Source of the DNA: Cacajao melanocephalus
Lineage: Eukaryota > Chordata > Mammalia > Primates > Pitheciidae
Assembly (NCBI GenBank): GCA_963573385.1
Contig: CAUYLG010071188.1
Coordinates: forward strand, 17,180-81,179
Length of the DNA stretch: 64,000 bases
Direction of reading: 5' to 3'
Under the pieces are notes generated by a model. The model was not told the DNA's origin, searched no databases, and saw only the letters and a list, made by a program, of their open reading frames with translations. Made by a program: the position numbers and the translations under genes. Positions 1-13,081 of the stretch are shown here, one piece after another; within the stretch, counting starts at the first letter, position 1; every line of letters starts with the position of its first letter.

Positions 1-2711
1 GTGGATGTAAAAAATAAAAATAAAAAAATAAATATTTTTTCTGGTAAAACTTTATTTTTGTTATATCTGTTTGCTCCCCTACCTGATAAAAGAAGTAAGT
101 AAAGTACAAGAAGATTGTCAGGATCTTGAAAGGGTGTTACTGGAGAACTACTCAATTCCAAAGAGTATCACTGAATAAGCACCCCCAAAATATTTCCTAG
201 TTGAGATGATGAAGAAAGCCCATTTATTAAAAATCTGCAACATATCACATTATACATTATAAATCAACATAATGTGATGTGATCTGACATCAAGTTTAAA
301 AAGTGCCTTCTCTGCGTCTGCTCAGACCATATGTTCAAATTATTAAAAATATCCACAAATGCTTGTTTTTTCTTTCAACAAACCCAAGTTTCTCTCAAAT
401 AAACCATCTTGTATTGTTGGGCAGAAAATGATTTTCTTCTTGTGGGCACTTTATTATCAATTACTTCATAGAAAGTGTTTTGATCTTTGGCCAAAAGAGC
501 TTTTATAAAATAAACTCATATATACATGCACATACACACATACACAAAAAGTAAACTGTCAAAAAGTGAGGTGTTACTATACAGTGAAGAAATAAAACAT
601 ATTTAAGCTTACTTGTGATATCAGATGCTCTTTCTGACCTACCTTACGTTGGACTTTTAGGATGGAAATATGACTCGCTGAATATCTAAATAGGAGTGCC
701 TATTCATTTTCACTTTCTTTTGACCTGAATTCTGTTTACCGAGCAATCTCCAAAAACCTGCTCACCCATGGGTAATAGAAGCTAAGCTTTCTTTTAAAAA
801 ATTATTATTCCATGCAATTTGTGGGGAAACAGCCAAGTTGGCAAATTTAAAAAAACGCACACACAAACGCTGGAACATCTTGACTGGGTTGATGACATGA
901 CAGCATTGTAGTGTACTACCAGCTGGGAGTTGGCTGGGGTCCAGAAATGGACTCAAGACAGTGGAAGCAGAATGCAAGAGGAGGCAGCTCTTCACTAGTG
1001 TGACTGTTTTGTTAAAACCAGCAAGAAGACCATTTGCTACAACAGCTTTCTCTCACTCTGCCCTTAGCTGATTTCTTGTCGGCACCAGAAAAATGTGACA
1101 TAAGGGGATACGATAGCATGTGAAATGATACTGCACAAGCTGCTCAATCTGCCATTGCAGTCTCCAGGCCTGTTTCTCACCTTGCTCTGCATCCCTCCTG
1201 AGCTGATGCAAGCAAGGAGTTCCTGTGGACTTCCAAGGAGGCTCCACGCTTGTAATAGACTAAAGAATGGAAGGTAGAGCAGAGAGGAGGGGCTAGACAC
1301 ATGAGCAAGGTACTTGGTTCACAATCATTTCCCTATTGAAACATTCAATAAAACTAAAACAAACAAAAATCACCTCACTGATGAAGATTTTGAAAGTTCA
1401 CATTTGCCTTTTTAATGTCTCTGCACTTCTGGGTTTGTTTCATCTCTTTTTAAGTTGACCGAGAGAATGCTGAAAAAGTAGGGAATGGCCATGCATGTAG
1501 TATTTTCATTTTAACCAGCAAGATGATGCTCTCAAAATCTTGCAAGATAAATCTTTCCCCCACAGACTTGCAATTCAAATTTGCAAACAACAGAATTTTC
1601 AGTTTCAATAAAGTTAAAGTAAGCATCCTCCAAACTTCAGTATTTATCTGGACCAGTGTGAACAGTGTATTTTTAAAAAATCACCCAGCACTAATTACCT
1701 TAATATTTGGAGATAACAAATCCTGATCCGCAATCTTTCCTGGGGAAGAAAAATTTCAAGGTTCCCATAAGAAATAGCTTTTTATTAATATCCTTGAGAA
1801 TCTTGAAACATTGGGTATTGTTATGTCAGCACATATGTTTATCCTGCTTGGGCAGAGAAATTAACTATCCGGCAAAATTGATACAGCAGGGGAGTTTCTG
1901 AGGTCCTTTGATGAGAGGAAATTATAACTGTAATGAAAATTTAAGGATTTTTTTCTCTTATCCTTCCCTTTTCAGTTTATACTGCAGCATCTCTGGCCAT
2001 TATGAAAGTAAAAAAAATAGTGTAAATTTCTTAATAGCTAAATGAGGCCTGAAATAGACCTATAAATTTAAAAGCCTGTAACCCTCAGCATAAAAAGAAA
2101 TTAACTACCTTCCAGCATTCCTGTAGAAATGACATCTCTTTATCTAGAAACAATAATAATATTGAAAAAATAATAGCTAAGCATTATTTTAAAAATTTAC
2201 ATCAATTAATCTTTTATGCTTGGTCAGCCATGAGAAATAAAATGTTAAAAAAAAATTGAAAGCATTTATATGAATGTATATTTGGCGTGCAATACCACAT
2301 TGTATTTGTAAAATAATCTTAATTAGGACTTATAAGTTAAAATATGTAAGGTAAAATAAATTCTAATTGCCTTAGCTATTAAATAAAGGGCTGTCCTATA
2401 TTTGAGTGTGAATTACTGCTTAGAAGAGCAGGCCTGGGTATCTGTACAGACTATCATCAACTCAGTCAACCTACACTCAGTTTTCTTCTCAAAACTTAGG
2501 TCTTCTCCATGGAAGTGATTTTCCTGATGAAAATTCTATGCCTCAATTGATCTCTTATCTCATACTCTATGAACTTTTATTCTTATTTTTACTCTGTTTC
2601 TCCTTTGCCATCTCTGCTCATGGCTGGACTTCACAAATTTGGTTTTTATTTCTTATTATTTTAGGAATCGAAATAGATACTCAGAATAACAATAATGAGT
2701 GGTAGGTAGCT
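1..2711. other. Unassigned AT-rich noncoding DNA
   Basis: I recognise no gene or named repeat here. The first 35 bases are an A-rich run that could be the tail of a retroelement lying to the left. A slightly GC-richer patch at about 1040-1320 gives two short minus-strand frames with no recognisable domain. The rest is ordinary AT-rich intergenic sequence. Confidence 0.6.
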
Positions 2712-2945
2712 ATGATTTATTGATTACCTATTAAGCGTGGCACGTTGTGTTTGATGACCACGTATGTGATCTTATTTAGTTCTCATAATAATCCTGTAAA
2801 GCAGGCATTGTTGTCTCTATTTAAGAAATGAGTAAACTGAAGTTCAAAGCGTTCAAGGAAAGTCAGCAATGTTATGGCATTAATGAACAGTAAATTGAAT
2901 TGAAACCTTAGTCTCTCTGACTCCAACACTTAGACTCATCAACAC
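2712..2945 (-). mobile_element. MIR SINE relic, antisense
   Basis: The order of blocks matches a reverse-complement MIR: a diverged version of the 'transfer to lower-case summary' end, then a block resembling 'ctcataataatcctgtaaagc', then 'aagaaatgagtaaactgaag', then the tRNA-derived end with 'gtctctctgactcc'. It is heavily diverged, as expected for an ancient mammalian SINE, and makes no product. Confidence 0.7.
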
Positions 2946-4158
2946 CAAATTATACTCTTTCCCTTTTATTGACTTTTATCTCCATGGGGTCTTATAAAAT
3001 GAATGGAAAATATATTCTGTTTAGCCTAATCAGAAGCATGGTTTTAATATCTTGTACTAATTTGCTTGTCATCCAGCCAGTCTTACTCTAACAGACGTCG
3101 TGTTTGTATCCTTTAATAAGCATGCCACATTTGTGTGAGGAGTACAAACCTGATAGTAACAACTCTGATGTTTAAAACAAATCTTGTTTTTTAAAATTTT
3201 TGTATAATTCAACTTAATTTCTAACATGAGCTGCTATTATTGTGTAATAATAGAAATTTCTATCTACTTAATTCTGAGTTCTTATTACCTAATCCAGTGA
3301 TTTCTCAATCATTATAGTCTTTCTAGATAGTTTGATTAAGTGTTAAAATTCTATCTTCAGTGAGTCTTTCTCTCTGAAGAAATTCTGATCAGACACCATT
3401 TCAGAAATTTGATTGAATATAGAAGTATTATCTTTGTCTTTCTCTGTCTCATTTCTGTCCTGATCTTTTCTTTTCTTTTCGTTTTTCAGTTTCTAAGTTA
3501 TCAGATCATTTGCAATGTAATAGAGAGATATCAGAAGCGTCTGTGGGCCTAACTTTGGCTTTCGCTTGGCTGTCTATGCCATGGCCCATCCACTGGTATT
3601 TTAACTATGTTCTTACCCCAACTCCAGGAAGGAATGCACAAGGTGTATCCTAGGATAGATTTCCTCCTAACCTTTACAATCCCTCCATGATAACTTGCTG
3701 ACACGCTTTCACTATCAAGTACCTATAACAGTATCTTTCTGGAGAACCAAAAGAACTCTGAGAAACCCTCACAAAAGCTCAAAGTAACATTCCAGGCTTT
3801 TTTTATATTCAAAGTGGAGTATGTTTCTCTCTTTAAGAGTGAATTGCATTTAATGACTATCTTTCAAAAATAAATAAAAGGAAAAAATAATTTTGTAGTG
3901 AAAAAATATTTCAGACACCATCCTAACCAAGTGATTAATCAAGGCTAACCAGCAGTGATCAGTCATGTTGATATTGTGTACCACAATGTCATGAGAAGGG
4001 CAACGAATCTCTATGGCATTCTCAAAACACATGTGAAAACATCAGACGACTTAAAATCAGAAACATGATACACAATACCTAATTATTACTCTTCAAAACT
4101 GCCAATATTATTTAATAAAAGAGAAACTGAGAAAGTATCATAGATCAAAGGAGACTAA
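2946..4158. other. Unassigned noncoding DNA
   Basis: Nothing recognised. A short TTTTC-rich pyrimidine run lies at about 3465-3485. Confidence 0.55.
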
Positions 4159-4163
4159 GGTGG

Positions 4164-4534
4164 TGATATGGTTTGACTATGTTCCCACCCATATCTCATC
4201 TTGAATTGTAATTCCTATATGTGGTGAGAGGGACCTAGTGGGAGCTAACTTAATCATGGGGACAGTTTCCCATGCTACTCTAGTGATAATGAATAAGGTG
4301 TCACAAGATCTCATGGTTTTATAAGGAGCTTCCCCCTTCACTCAGCTCTCATTTTTCTCTTTCCTGCCACCATGTAAAGAAGGAAATGTTGCTTTCCCTT
4401 CTGCCATGACTGTAAGTTTTCTGAGGACTTCCCCAGCCGTGCTGAACTATGAGTCAATTAAACTTCTTTCCTTTATAAATTACCCAGTCTCGGGTATGTC
4501 TTTATTAATAGCAGTGTAAGAATGAACTAATACA
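4164..4534 (+). mobile_element. Solo LTR of THE1/MST type (ERVL-MaLR)
   Basis: This 371-bp element begins with TGATATGGTTTGACTATGTT and ends with the 'gaatgaactaataca' terminus typical of THE1/MST LTRs. A polyadenylation-type AATTAAA lies near position 4457. It is flanked by an exact 5-bp duplication, GGTGG, at 4159-4163 and 4535-4539, which is the TSD size used by ERVL-class elements. No internal region or second LTR adjoins it, so it is a solo LTR left by recombination. MST versus THE1 is not settled by eye. Confidence 0.92.
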
Positions 4535-4539
4535 GGTGG

Positions 4540-6604
4540 CATGACACTAAGTACAATGTGGTGTCCTGGACTGGATTCTGGAATACAGAAAAAAATGCAG
4601 AATGTGTATATAAAATGTAGTTTAGTTAATAGCATAGTACCAATGTTAAGGTCTCAATTTTGACAAATATCCTATGATTTTGTAAGATGTTAACATTGGA
4701 GGAAATTGGGTGAATATTTTCAATAATGACAGTTTTAAATAATGTCAATTTTTAGGTAAATTTGTTGCTGAAAACAAATAGTGCTAACTAAAAAAATCTG
4801 TATACAATATGCTTTAAAAACTTAGAATACCAGTTCTCTAATCTGATTATAAATCTTCTAAGCAAATTTCTGTGACTAGCTTTGGCCATATCTTATAAAA
4901 ATATGAAAATGAATATACAGCATTTTTTAATGTGGAAGAACAACTGCTGAATATCAGTGAAGCTCAAAACTTGCTAGCCCATTTCAACAAAATATTCACA
5001 TTATTGGTGGGTGGGATTGAAATATGAGTTCAAAGATTTTGCAACTGCAGGCACCATGAATTTCTTGTATTTGGACTTATTTCATTTTTACCACTTGATT
5101 TTTCCAGTAATGACAGTTATTAAGCCAATCATCAGAATGTCTCAATAAACAGAACCATTTAGAATCAGACCTGCAAGTCATTCCAGCATGAAGTTTTAAG
5201 TGAAGATTTTCACAATGATAATGTGTATTTAATCACCCTGCAAGCACTAATTTTAATAAAATGTTTATGTTTTTAGCATCACTAATAAATATAACACAAT
5301 AATAACATTTCCTAAAAATGTTATTTATCCCATTCATTTTAATTTCATGTTGTTATATACATTTCATAATACACAAAATATTGCTATAATCATAAATGCC
5401 TACCTTACGAAGATCTTTATAAGCTTGTAACTATGCATCAAAAAATTTATTGACTTTTATTTTAAAAGTAGTGATTGCTTCTATAAAGAAAAAAATTGGA
5501 AACAACTGCCTCCTGCTCTCCAATTTGGTCCTTTCCGTGTTCTAAAAAAGATTTCCACAAGTTCCCTCTACTCTCCTTTTCAAAACGTAAGCAGATTTCC
5601 AATAAGGAGCAGAATATAAGTAGTAGTGAATGTTCCTGAACTTGCTTCTAATTCTTCTCTTCCTTTACTGTACTTCATCTTGTTTCTTGATAGAGAGGAG
5701 AGAAAAAAGACTAATTTCAGCCAGACTATGTACACCTTCAAAATTTTGGGCTTACATCAACTCCTGAATTTACAGATAAAAATCAGAGATTATCATTTGT
5801 CATATTAATTTTTTTGCATCTTTTCTGGGAAAATAACATTACTATAGCTCGGTTTTACATTAAGTGGCCATCGAAAATAACAAAATTTAACAATTAATGT
5901 GGATATTACTGTTTCAACTCATTTGTATGCACTTCACAAAGGAAATAACTACTTTAAGATTATTTAAAGAGTAGACTCTGACATGAAGCAAGTCTACCTT
6001 GGATAATTCACAAATACAAGAAAGATGTTCCTGAATTTACAAGGCTGCCTCAGCTAACCCCAGGGCATGGAGCCAAAAGGCAACTAGGCATTAGGTTATT
6101 GCAACCTGGAGAGGGTGTGCTTTGATACAAAAGAAAATCTTCATGCAAACCGCACGTGCAAATGTGGCACAGATTTTAAAGAATGAACCCTCAGGCCCTG
6201 AAAAAAATTAATGAGTTCTGCCTCTCCTTTCTGTGACCTTTTAGTTAAGTTTTCATGGGAATTTGTTTTCTTTGTTTTAGTCTGAGCTGTTCTGGAAAAA
6301 GTCACAGTGGGATAGTGACTCTGCAAAAGTGCTCTCGTAGCACAGATTTTGCAATCTACCATTGAGTAGACACCTCTTGAGTAATTGAAGATCCTTAACT
6401 AGGTAAATTCACATACCAGTCAAATATTATCTCAAAAAAACCCAACCCAGAATTCCTCTTTCTAGGTGTCTTCCTCCTTGATGATATAATTATTCCCCCA
6501 AGAGCCTATTCATCTCATTATCACTCCTTTTCCATACTTCTAATTCTGCTTTCATTAAAAGGTTAGATTGATTTTACTTATCATGTCACAAGAGAGCAGA
6601 ACAT
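4540..6604. other. Unassigned noncoding DNA
   Basis: AT-rich sequence without a recognisable gene or element. Short frames such as the one at 5626-5808 show no domain. Confidence 0.55.
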
Positions 6605-6700
6605 AGGGATAAAAACAGTGGACCTGAGGTCAAAATATTTAGCCTAAGAATCTGACCTTGCCACTTACTATGAGATGTGTGCCTTAGCTTCTCATTCTAT
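6605..6700 (+). mobile_element. Possible MIR fragment
   Basis: The stretch has the order of a sense MIR core: 'gtggacctgaggtca', then 'tctgaccttgccacttacta', then a 'gccttagcttctcattc' block. It is short and diverged, so the call is tentative. Confidence 0.45.
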
Positions 6701-8147
6701 GGTATAGAATGTTTGCCTTCATTCAAGTAGCAGTCATGTAGATTAAGTTCCAATATTTGTTCTACTCTGTCCCTTTACTCCACTCAAAAGCCAGTGAGTT
6801 TTGAGTGGGATTGACCCCTCTCCAGATCCAGAGTGGGTCTCTGCTTAATCCAAGTTTATCAGTTAACTTTATCTCATTTGCTATCAAGACTGGCTCCCAG
6901 ATAGACAGTAATTTAGGACAAAGTAAATAGGCCTGATTTTTTCCACAGCAGTTGGTTTAGGGGTGGACGTGGAAACTGAATTTGTCTAATCCTCATGAAA
7001 AGAACATCTCTTTTCCTTAATAATAAGTGGTATAGGTCTGAAGCTTGGTCAGATTTAAGGGTTATTCAGAGATTTTAAATTAACCAGGACAATAGTAACA
7101 ACATCTAACTGTCTCAGAATTCTTTCCTTTATAGCACTCTATACCTGCAACAAAACCCTTAAAGCTGCTAGGAATGTCACTATTAATCTAGTCTATTGAT
7201 CCAAACCCGTTGCCAATCATAGGCTTTACAATATATATAGGCATGGGAAGGCTACAAATATACTTTTTCTATTGTACTATTTCTTTTCAAATTACTGTTT
7301 TAATTGACATTGATTGAACACAATTCTTCAAATTTTTGAAGGATTCAGAAAATACAAAACCACAATATGCAGTAGAAATGGTGAAGGAAGAAAGAGAAAA
7401 GCAAAGTTAGCAATATGAATGTGAGATAATAGTAAGTGTAATTAAAACGTACTATACATTTATACACACATGTTATGGGTAGATCACATGTTTCATTTTA
7501 AGCCAGGAAAGTAGTTTTATTTTAATATATATAATTTGAAGACTTATTCTTTGTGTATGTCTACATATGGAACTCTGTCAATAAACATTCTTTACTCCAC
7601 CTTCAAGAATATATACTTTATATGTATACTTTATGGTACACTTTATGTGATACCAGCTTCTGTTCAATAAAAAAACTGCAAGTATAAGACATTGGTAGAA
7701 GATTCTCATGTTTCTACTCATCACCGATAGCCTTTGAACAGTAAGCAGCATTAAAAGATAGAAATAGTGTCTCTCATGGGGAAGAAGGGGCATATTTATA
7801 TACTATCCAGTTTAATAAGGACGATGTCTCATTCTGGGGTGAAAGTCAAGCAGGCTTACTACTCATTGTAAAACACTTTTTTTTTCTATGCAGGAAGTTC
7901 TTATCCTATAATGGGACCCAATGTGTTCAAGCATCACCTGGCCCTCTCTGCATTGTTCTATGAGAATCGGGGTTTAGGGAACCAGCACAAGTCCTGAAAC
8001 TCTGGTGTTTGCTGTCGTTAAAACCTTTTGTTTCTCATCCAGGAGTCTCATGTCTCCTACCAACAGATATGAAACTGTAAAGTTAAATCTTAGGTTGCCT
8101 GTAGGATAAAATTTCAGAGTATTCACAGTTCTTGACATAGTAGCCTG
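6701..8147. other. Unassigned noncoding DNA
   Basis: Nothing recognised. The sequence is AT-rich with several TATA-rich patches between 7440 and 7640. Confidence 0.55.
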
Positions 8148-8759
8148 TGTTAGTTTTCTATTGCTGTATAACAAATTATCACAAACTTAGTAGCTTAAAA
8201 CAATGCCCATTTACTAGCTTACATTCTTTTGGTCTGAAGCTCAGGCATTGTGCAGCTAGATTTCTTACAAAATGGCTCAAATCTTAGAAAGCAAAAATCA
8301 AAGTGTTGGCCAGAATTGGTTAATTTCTGGAGTCTGTAGGAGAAGAATGCTTTTCTAACACATTTGCTTTTTGGTTAAATTCAATTTCTTTCAACTATAG
8401 AACTCAGGACTGATTTTCTTCCTGGGGATACTTCCGGCTCGGCTCCCAGTGTCCACCCATATTTATTGCCACTTGGTCCCATCCATCTTTAAAGCCAGAG
8501 GAGAGACTATACCTCAACTTGAATCCCTCTAACCCCTTGAATCTTTGACTTCCTCTGCCTTTGATCTCTAGATTCAGATTTCAAAGGCTTATATTTTTAG
8601 GTTACATTCACCCAGATAATCTCTTTATCTTAAAATCGACTAATTTAGAGCCTTGATTACATCTGAAAAATACCTTAACCACAAATTTCACCTTCACTCA
8701 ACAGGAGATTGTACAAGGGTAATGTGAAGGTGGGTCATGTTAGAATTCTTCCTAGCACA
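8148..8759 (-). mobile_element. MLT1D-like LTR, antisense (ERVL-MaLR)
   Basis: Read on the plus strand, the block starts with 'tgttagttttctattgctgt' and ends with 'cctagcaca', the reverse complement of an MLT1D-type LTR. Diagnostic internal blocks include 'acttagtagcttaaaacaat', 'atctttaaagccaga' and 'cacccagataatctc'. At 612 bp it is a little longer than the family norm of about 500 bp. I see no clean TSD. Divergence is high, consistent with an old eutherian insertion. Confidence 0.82.
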
Positions 8760-9074
8760 GGTCTTGTTTGTCATCTCTGACCTAAATTTTTAAGCAACCA
8801 GTGAAAACAAGGAGTAAAATCAGTTCCTAAAATAACACTATTCTGAGATTAACAATGAGCCAATTAATTAGAGTAACAGTTTAATAATACTATAAATAAA
8901 GATTTGATTATCATTTCATAAAAGGAATGCTGTGTACTGTAATGAATAACATTCTCAACAACATTCTTACCTTGGACACTGTGATAGGATCTATAGGTGT
9001 GTTTCTTCAACATATTTCAGCATAAACTGATGGAAACTCCAAAACACAATTCAGCAAAAGGAATTCTATAAAGA
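8760..9074. other. Unassigned spacer
   Basis: Nothing recognised between the MLT1 LTR and the L1 insertion. Confidence 0.55.
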
Positions 9075-10442
9075 CTTTATTTTATTTTATTATACCTTAA
9101 ATTATGGGATACATGTGCAGAACATGTAGGTTTGTTACATAGGTATACACGTGCCACAGTGGTTTGCTGCACCCATCAACCTGTCATCTACATTAGGTAT
9201 TTCTGCTTATGCTATCCCTCCCCCATCCCCCAGCCCCCGACAGGCCCTGGTGTGTGATGTTCCCCTTTGTGTCCATGTATTCTCATTGTTCAACTCCCAC
9301 TTATGAGTTAGAACCTGCAGTGTTTGCTTTTCCGTTCCTGTGTTAGTTTGCTGAGGATGATGGTTTCCAGCCTCATCCATGTCCCTGCAAAGACATAAAC
9401 TCATCCTTTTTTATGGCTGCATAGTATTCCATGGTGTATATGTGCCCCATTTTCTTAATCTAGTCTATCATTGATGGGCATTTGGCTTGGTTCCAAGTCT
9501 TTGCTATTGTAAATAGAGGTGCAATAAACATACGTGTGCGTGTGTCTTTATAGCAGAATAATTTATAATCCTTTGGGTATATACCCAGTAATGGGATTAC
9601 TAGGCCAAATGGTATTTCTATTTCTAGATCCTTGAGGAATTGCCACACTTTCTTCCACAATGGTTGAACTAATTTATAACCAACAGTGTAAAAGCATTGC
9701 TATTTCTCCATAGCCTCGTCAGCATCTGTTGTTTTCTGACTTTTTCACCATTCTAACTGGCATGAGATGGTATCTCATTGTGGTTCTGATTGGCATTTCT
9801 TTAATGACCAGTGATGATGAGCTTTCTTTCTTATGTTTCTTGGCCACATAAATGTCTTATTTGGAGAAGTGTCTGTTCATATCCTTTACTTGCTTTTTGA
9901 TGTTTGTTTTTTTTTCTTGTAAATCTGTTTAAGTTCCTCGTAGATTCTGGATATTAGCCCTTTGTCAGATGGATAGATTGCAAAATTTTTCTCCCATTCT
10001 GTAGGTTGCCTGTTTACTCTGATGATAGTTTCTTTTGCTGTGCAGAAGCTCTTTAGTTTAATTAGATCCCATTTGTCAATTTTGGCTTTTGTTGCCATTG
10101 CTTTTGGTGTTTTAGTCAAGAAGAAGTCTTTGCCTATGCCTATGTCCTAAATGGTATTGCCTAGATTTTCTTCTAGGGTTTGTATGGTTTCAGGTCTTAT
10201 GTTTAAGTCTTTAATCCATACTGAGTTAACTTTTGTATAAGGGGTCCAGTTTCTGTTTCCTGCATATGGGTAGCCAGTTCCCCAACACCATTTATTAAAT
10301 AGGGAATACTTTCGCCCATTGCCTGTTTTTGTCAGGTTTCTCAAAGATCAAATGGATGTAGATGTGTGGAGTTATTTCTGAGGCCTCTTTTCTGTTCCAT
10401 TGGTCTATATACATCTGTTTTTGTACCAGTACCATGCTGTTT
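9075..10442 (-). mobile_element. L1 (L1PA/PB type), 3' segment in insertion orientation
   Basis: The plus strand begins with a T-rich run, the reverse complement of the L1 A-tail, followed by reverse-complement L1 3' UTR (9075-9289) and the 3' third of ORF2 (stop codon complement at 9290-9292). The ORF2 part is broken into several minus-strand fragments. The segment ends at a switch of strand near 10442. Together with the adjoining plus-strand segment it forms one 5'-inverted insertion of about 2.4 kb. Confidence 0.93.
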
Positions 10443-11434
10443 CTAGCAGCATATCAAAAACCTTATCCACTACAATCAAGTTGGCTTCATTCCTTGGATG
10501 CAAGGCTGGTTCAATATATGGAAATCAATAAACATAATCCATCATGTAAACAGAACCAATGACAAAAACCACATGATTATCTCAATAGATGTAGAAAAGA
10601 CCTTCAATAAACTTCAACACTACTTCCTGCTAAAAACTCTCCATAAAATGGGTGTTGATGGAATGTATCTCAAAATAATAAGAGCTATTTATGACAAACC
10701 CACAGCTAGTATCATACTGAATGGGCAAAAGCTGGACGCATTCCCTTTGAAAACTGGCACAAGACAAGGATGCCCTCTCTCACCACTCCAATTCAATCTA
10801 GTACTGGACGTTCTGGCCAGGGCAATCAGGCAAGAGAAAGAAATAAATAGTATTCAAATAGGAGGAGAGGAAGTCAAATTGTCTGTTTGCAGATGACATA
10901 ATTGTATATTTAGAAAACCTTATCACCATAGTCCAAAATCTCCTTAAGCTGATAAGCAACTACAGCAAAATCTCAGGATACAAAATCATTGTGCAAAATT
11001 CACAAGCATTCCTATACACCAATAATAGACAAACAGCAAAAATTATGAAGAACTCCCATTCGCAATTGCTACAAAGAGAATAAAATAGGAATGCAACTTA
11101 AAGGGATGTGAAGGAACTCTTCAAGGAGAGCTACAAACCCCTGTTCAAGGAAATCAGGGAGGACACAAACAAGTCATGTTCATGTTTAAGAAGAATCAAT
11201 ATCATGAAAATGGTCATACTGTCATTTTCTATAAATCTATAAAGTAATTTATAGATTCAAATGCTATCCCCATCAAGCTACCATTGACTTTATTCACAGA
11301 ATTATAAAAAACTAGTTTATATTTCATATGGAACCAAAAAAGAGCCCGTATAGCCAAGACAATCCTAAGCAAAAAGAACAAAGCTGGAGGCATCACGCTA
11401 CATGACTTCAAATTATACTACAAGGCTACAGTAA
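10443..11434 (+). mobile_element. L1, inverted 5' segment of the same insertion (ORF2 reverse transcriptase region)
   Basis: From 10443 the plus strand reads sense L1 ORF2, the opposite orientation to the neighbouring 3' segment. A 132-codon frame at 10498-10896 is part of the L1 reverse transcriptase and carries the [11 protein letters not shown] motif. The FADD-type catalytic box is still visible in DNA at about 10888-10900 but lies out of that frame. The segment stops at 11434, just where the 3' segment begins in L1 coordinates. This is the classic twin-priming arrangement. No clear TSD is visible at the outer ends. Confidence 0.92.
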
Positions 11435-12399
11435 ATTAAATCTTCTTTTTAAAAATCATCATTCACAATACTTTGCCAGATAGTCTTAACCTGTATCAGT
11501 TTAGATAGATATTAAAGTAACTGTAGCAGGTTAACAAAGTAAAATCATGTCAAGGACCAGAAAAACAGCACAATGGTGAAGACAATAGGAAGAGGTGGCA
11601 TCTCAGGCTAACTAGAAAGAACATATCCTGCCTAATGACATTCAATGTATCATTTTTAAGACACTATACCTGACAAACAAAACACATCCACAGCCTGCCA
11701 TGAAGCAGTTCTGATGTGTAACCTTTAATATATCTTCATGTCATTCAAGCAATCTCTTATATTGTCATTTTATTTGAACTTCAGATTACACTTGTCAGTG
11801 AGTTCAAGATTATAATGCCTTGAGAAGCACACATAGTTACCAAGTACAAGTCAAATAGGAATGAAATAATAAAGATTATTAGTTTTGATTTTTTGATGTG
11901 TCTGTAATATTTCTGTTCAAAATCTGTTGATTATTATACTGATATTTTGAATTAATTGTTAACTACTGACAAAATCACCTCTTTTGTGAATCTGTTTATG
12001 TAAGACTAAAACCATTCCTTTGCTTCTAAATAAATTGGTTTAACACTCATTAGAATTTCACATTTAAATTTAATTTGTAAGTAGCAATTGCATCAGAGTT
12101 CTAAGACTGTGCTGAGTAGAAGCATGAGAAATGGAGGGACTATCAATTTAATTATAATAAATATTACTGGACCTCTGTTTACTTGAAATATCCTCTGAAA
12201 ATTTTATAAGCATCACAAACTTAATAAAGATAACTAGAATATTATACCCTGACACTTGATGTCATGTCTTTTCTAATTCAGTCAAAAGCATCCCATGTAC
12301 CAGTGAAAATTTGGTAGTTATTGATAATTTCTCTCCTTTTATCTCACTATAAAGTATGTTCTGTTGATTCTGCCTCCAAAATATAGCTCAACTCAACAC
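11435..12399. other. Unassigned noncoding DNA
   Basis: Nothing recognised; AT-rich. Confidence 0.55.
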
Positions 12400-13065
12400 A
12401 CATCATTCTGTCTATCACTACCATCCTTGTTCAGGTCATAATTATCTAGCTCTTTGGACAGTATGAATTCATCTTAATTGTTCTCCTATTCCATTATTGA
12501 GTTCTCCCTCCCATTCTCCAAATCCAACAAAAGCTATCTTTCTCACTACTAATCTGCCTGGGACATCTTTTCCCAGAGTGCCTCTTGGCTTTCCATTTCA
12601 TTTCTTTCAGATTGTATTCATGGCCCCTTCTTAGTGAGACTTTCTGCAGCATCCTATCCAAAAGAAAGAACTCCTCGACACCTCCTTGTTTCTGGCTTGC
12701 CTTGTCACTTCTCTTTATGTCACATACTGCAACTTTTACTTATTTACTTTCTTTGCTGTTTGTCTCCTCTTCCAAGTATAAGCTCAATTATGATGAAGGT
12801 TTTGTCTATTTTTCTTTCTACTGAAATGTGCTTTTCCCATTCTCAATATAGTAGTTCCTGCTTATTCTTTAATACACAATTTAAGTATAATATATCCTGG
12901 GAGAGGTCTTTTCTGACCACTGCATCTGAAGTCGGTTCACTTTAATGTACTATCTATCTTAGCCATTTTTAAAGACCATAATAGCATCACTTAAAATCAT
13001 TTTCCTTGGCTTTATGCCCCCAGCAATTAGCTCAATATTTTTCAGTTGGCTGTTTGAATGAATGA
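12400..13065 (+). mobile_element. L2 LINE relic, 3' end
   Basis: The stretch reads as the pyrimidine-rich 3' end of an L2: a diverged ORF end followed by 'tttgtctcctcttccaagta' and a 'gaatgaatgaatga' terminal repeat. Two overlapping frames of 79 and 103 codons at 12585-12945 are relics of this composition and not genes. Confidence 0.6.
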
Positions 13066-13081
13066 ATGAAGGAAGGAAGGA
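13053..13081. repeat. (GAAT)n/(GAAG)n short tandem repeat
   Basis: Consecutive GAAT units followed by GAAGG units, at the expected end of the L2 relic. Confidence 0.85.

Noticed and set aside
12634..12945. 103-codon plus-strand frame
   Set aside because: It lies in the pyrimidine-rich end of an L2 relic and overlaps another frame of similar composition.
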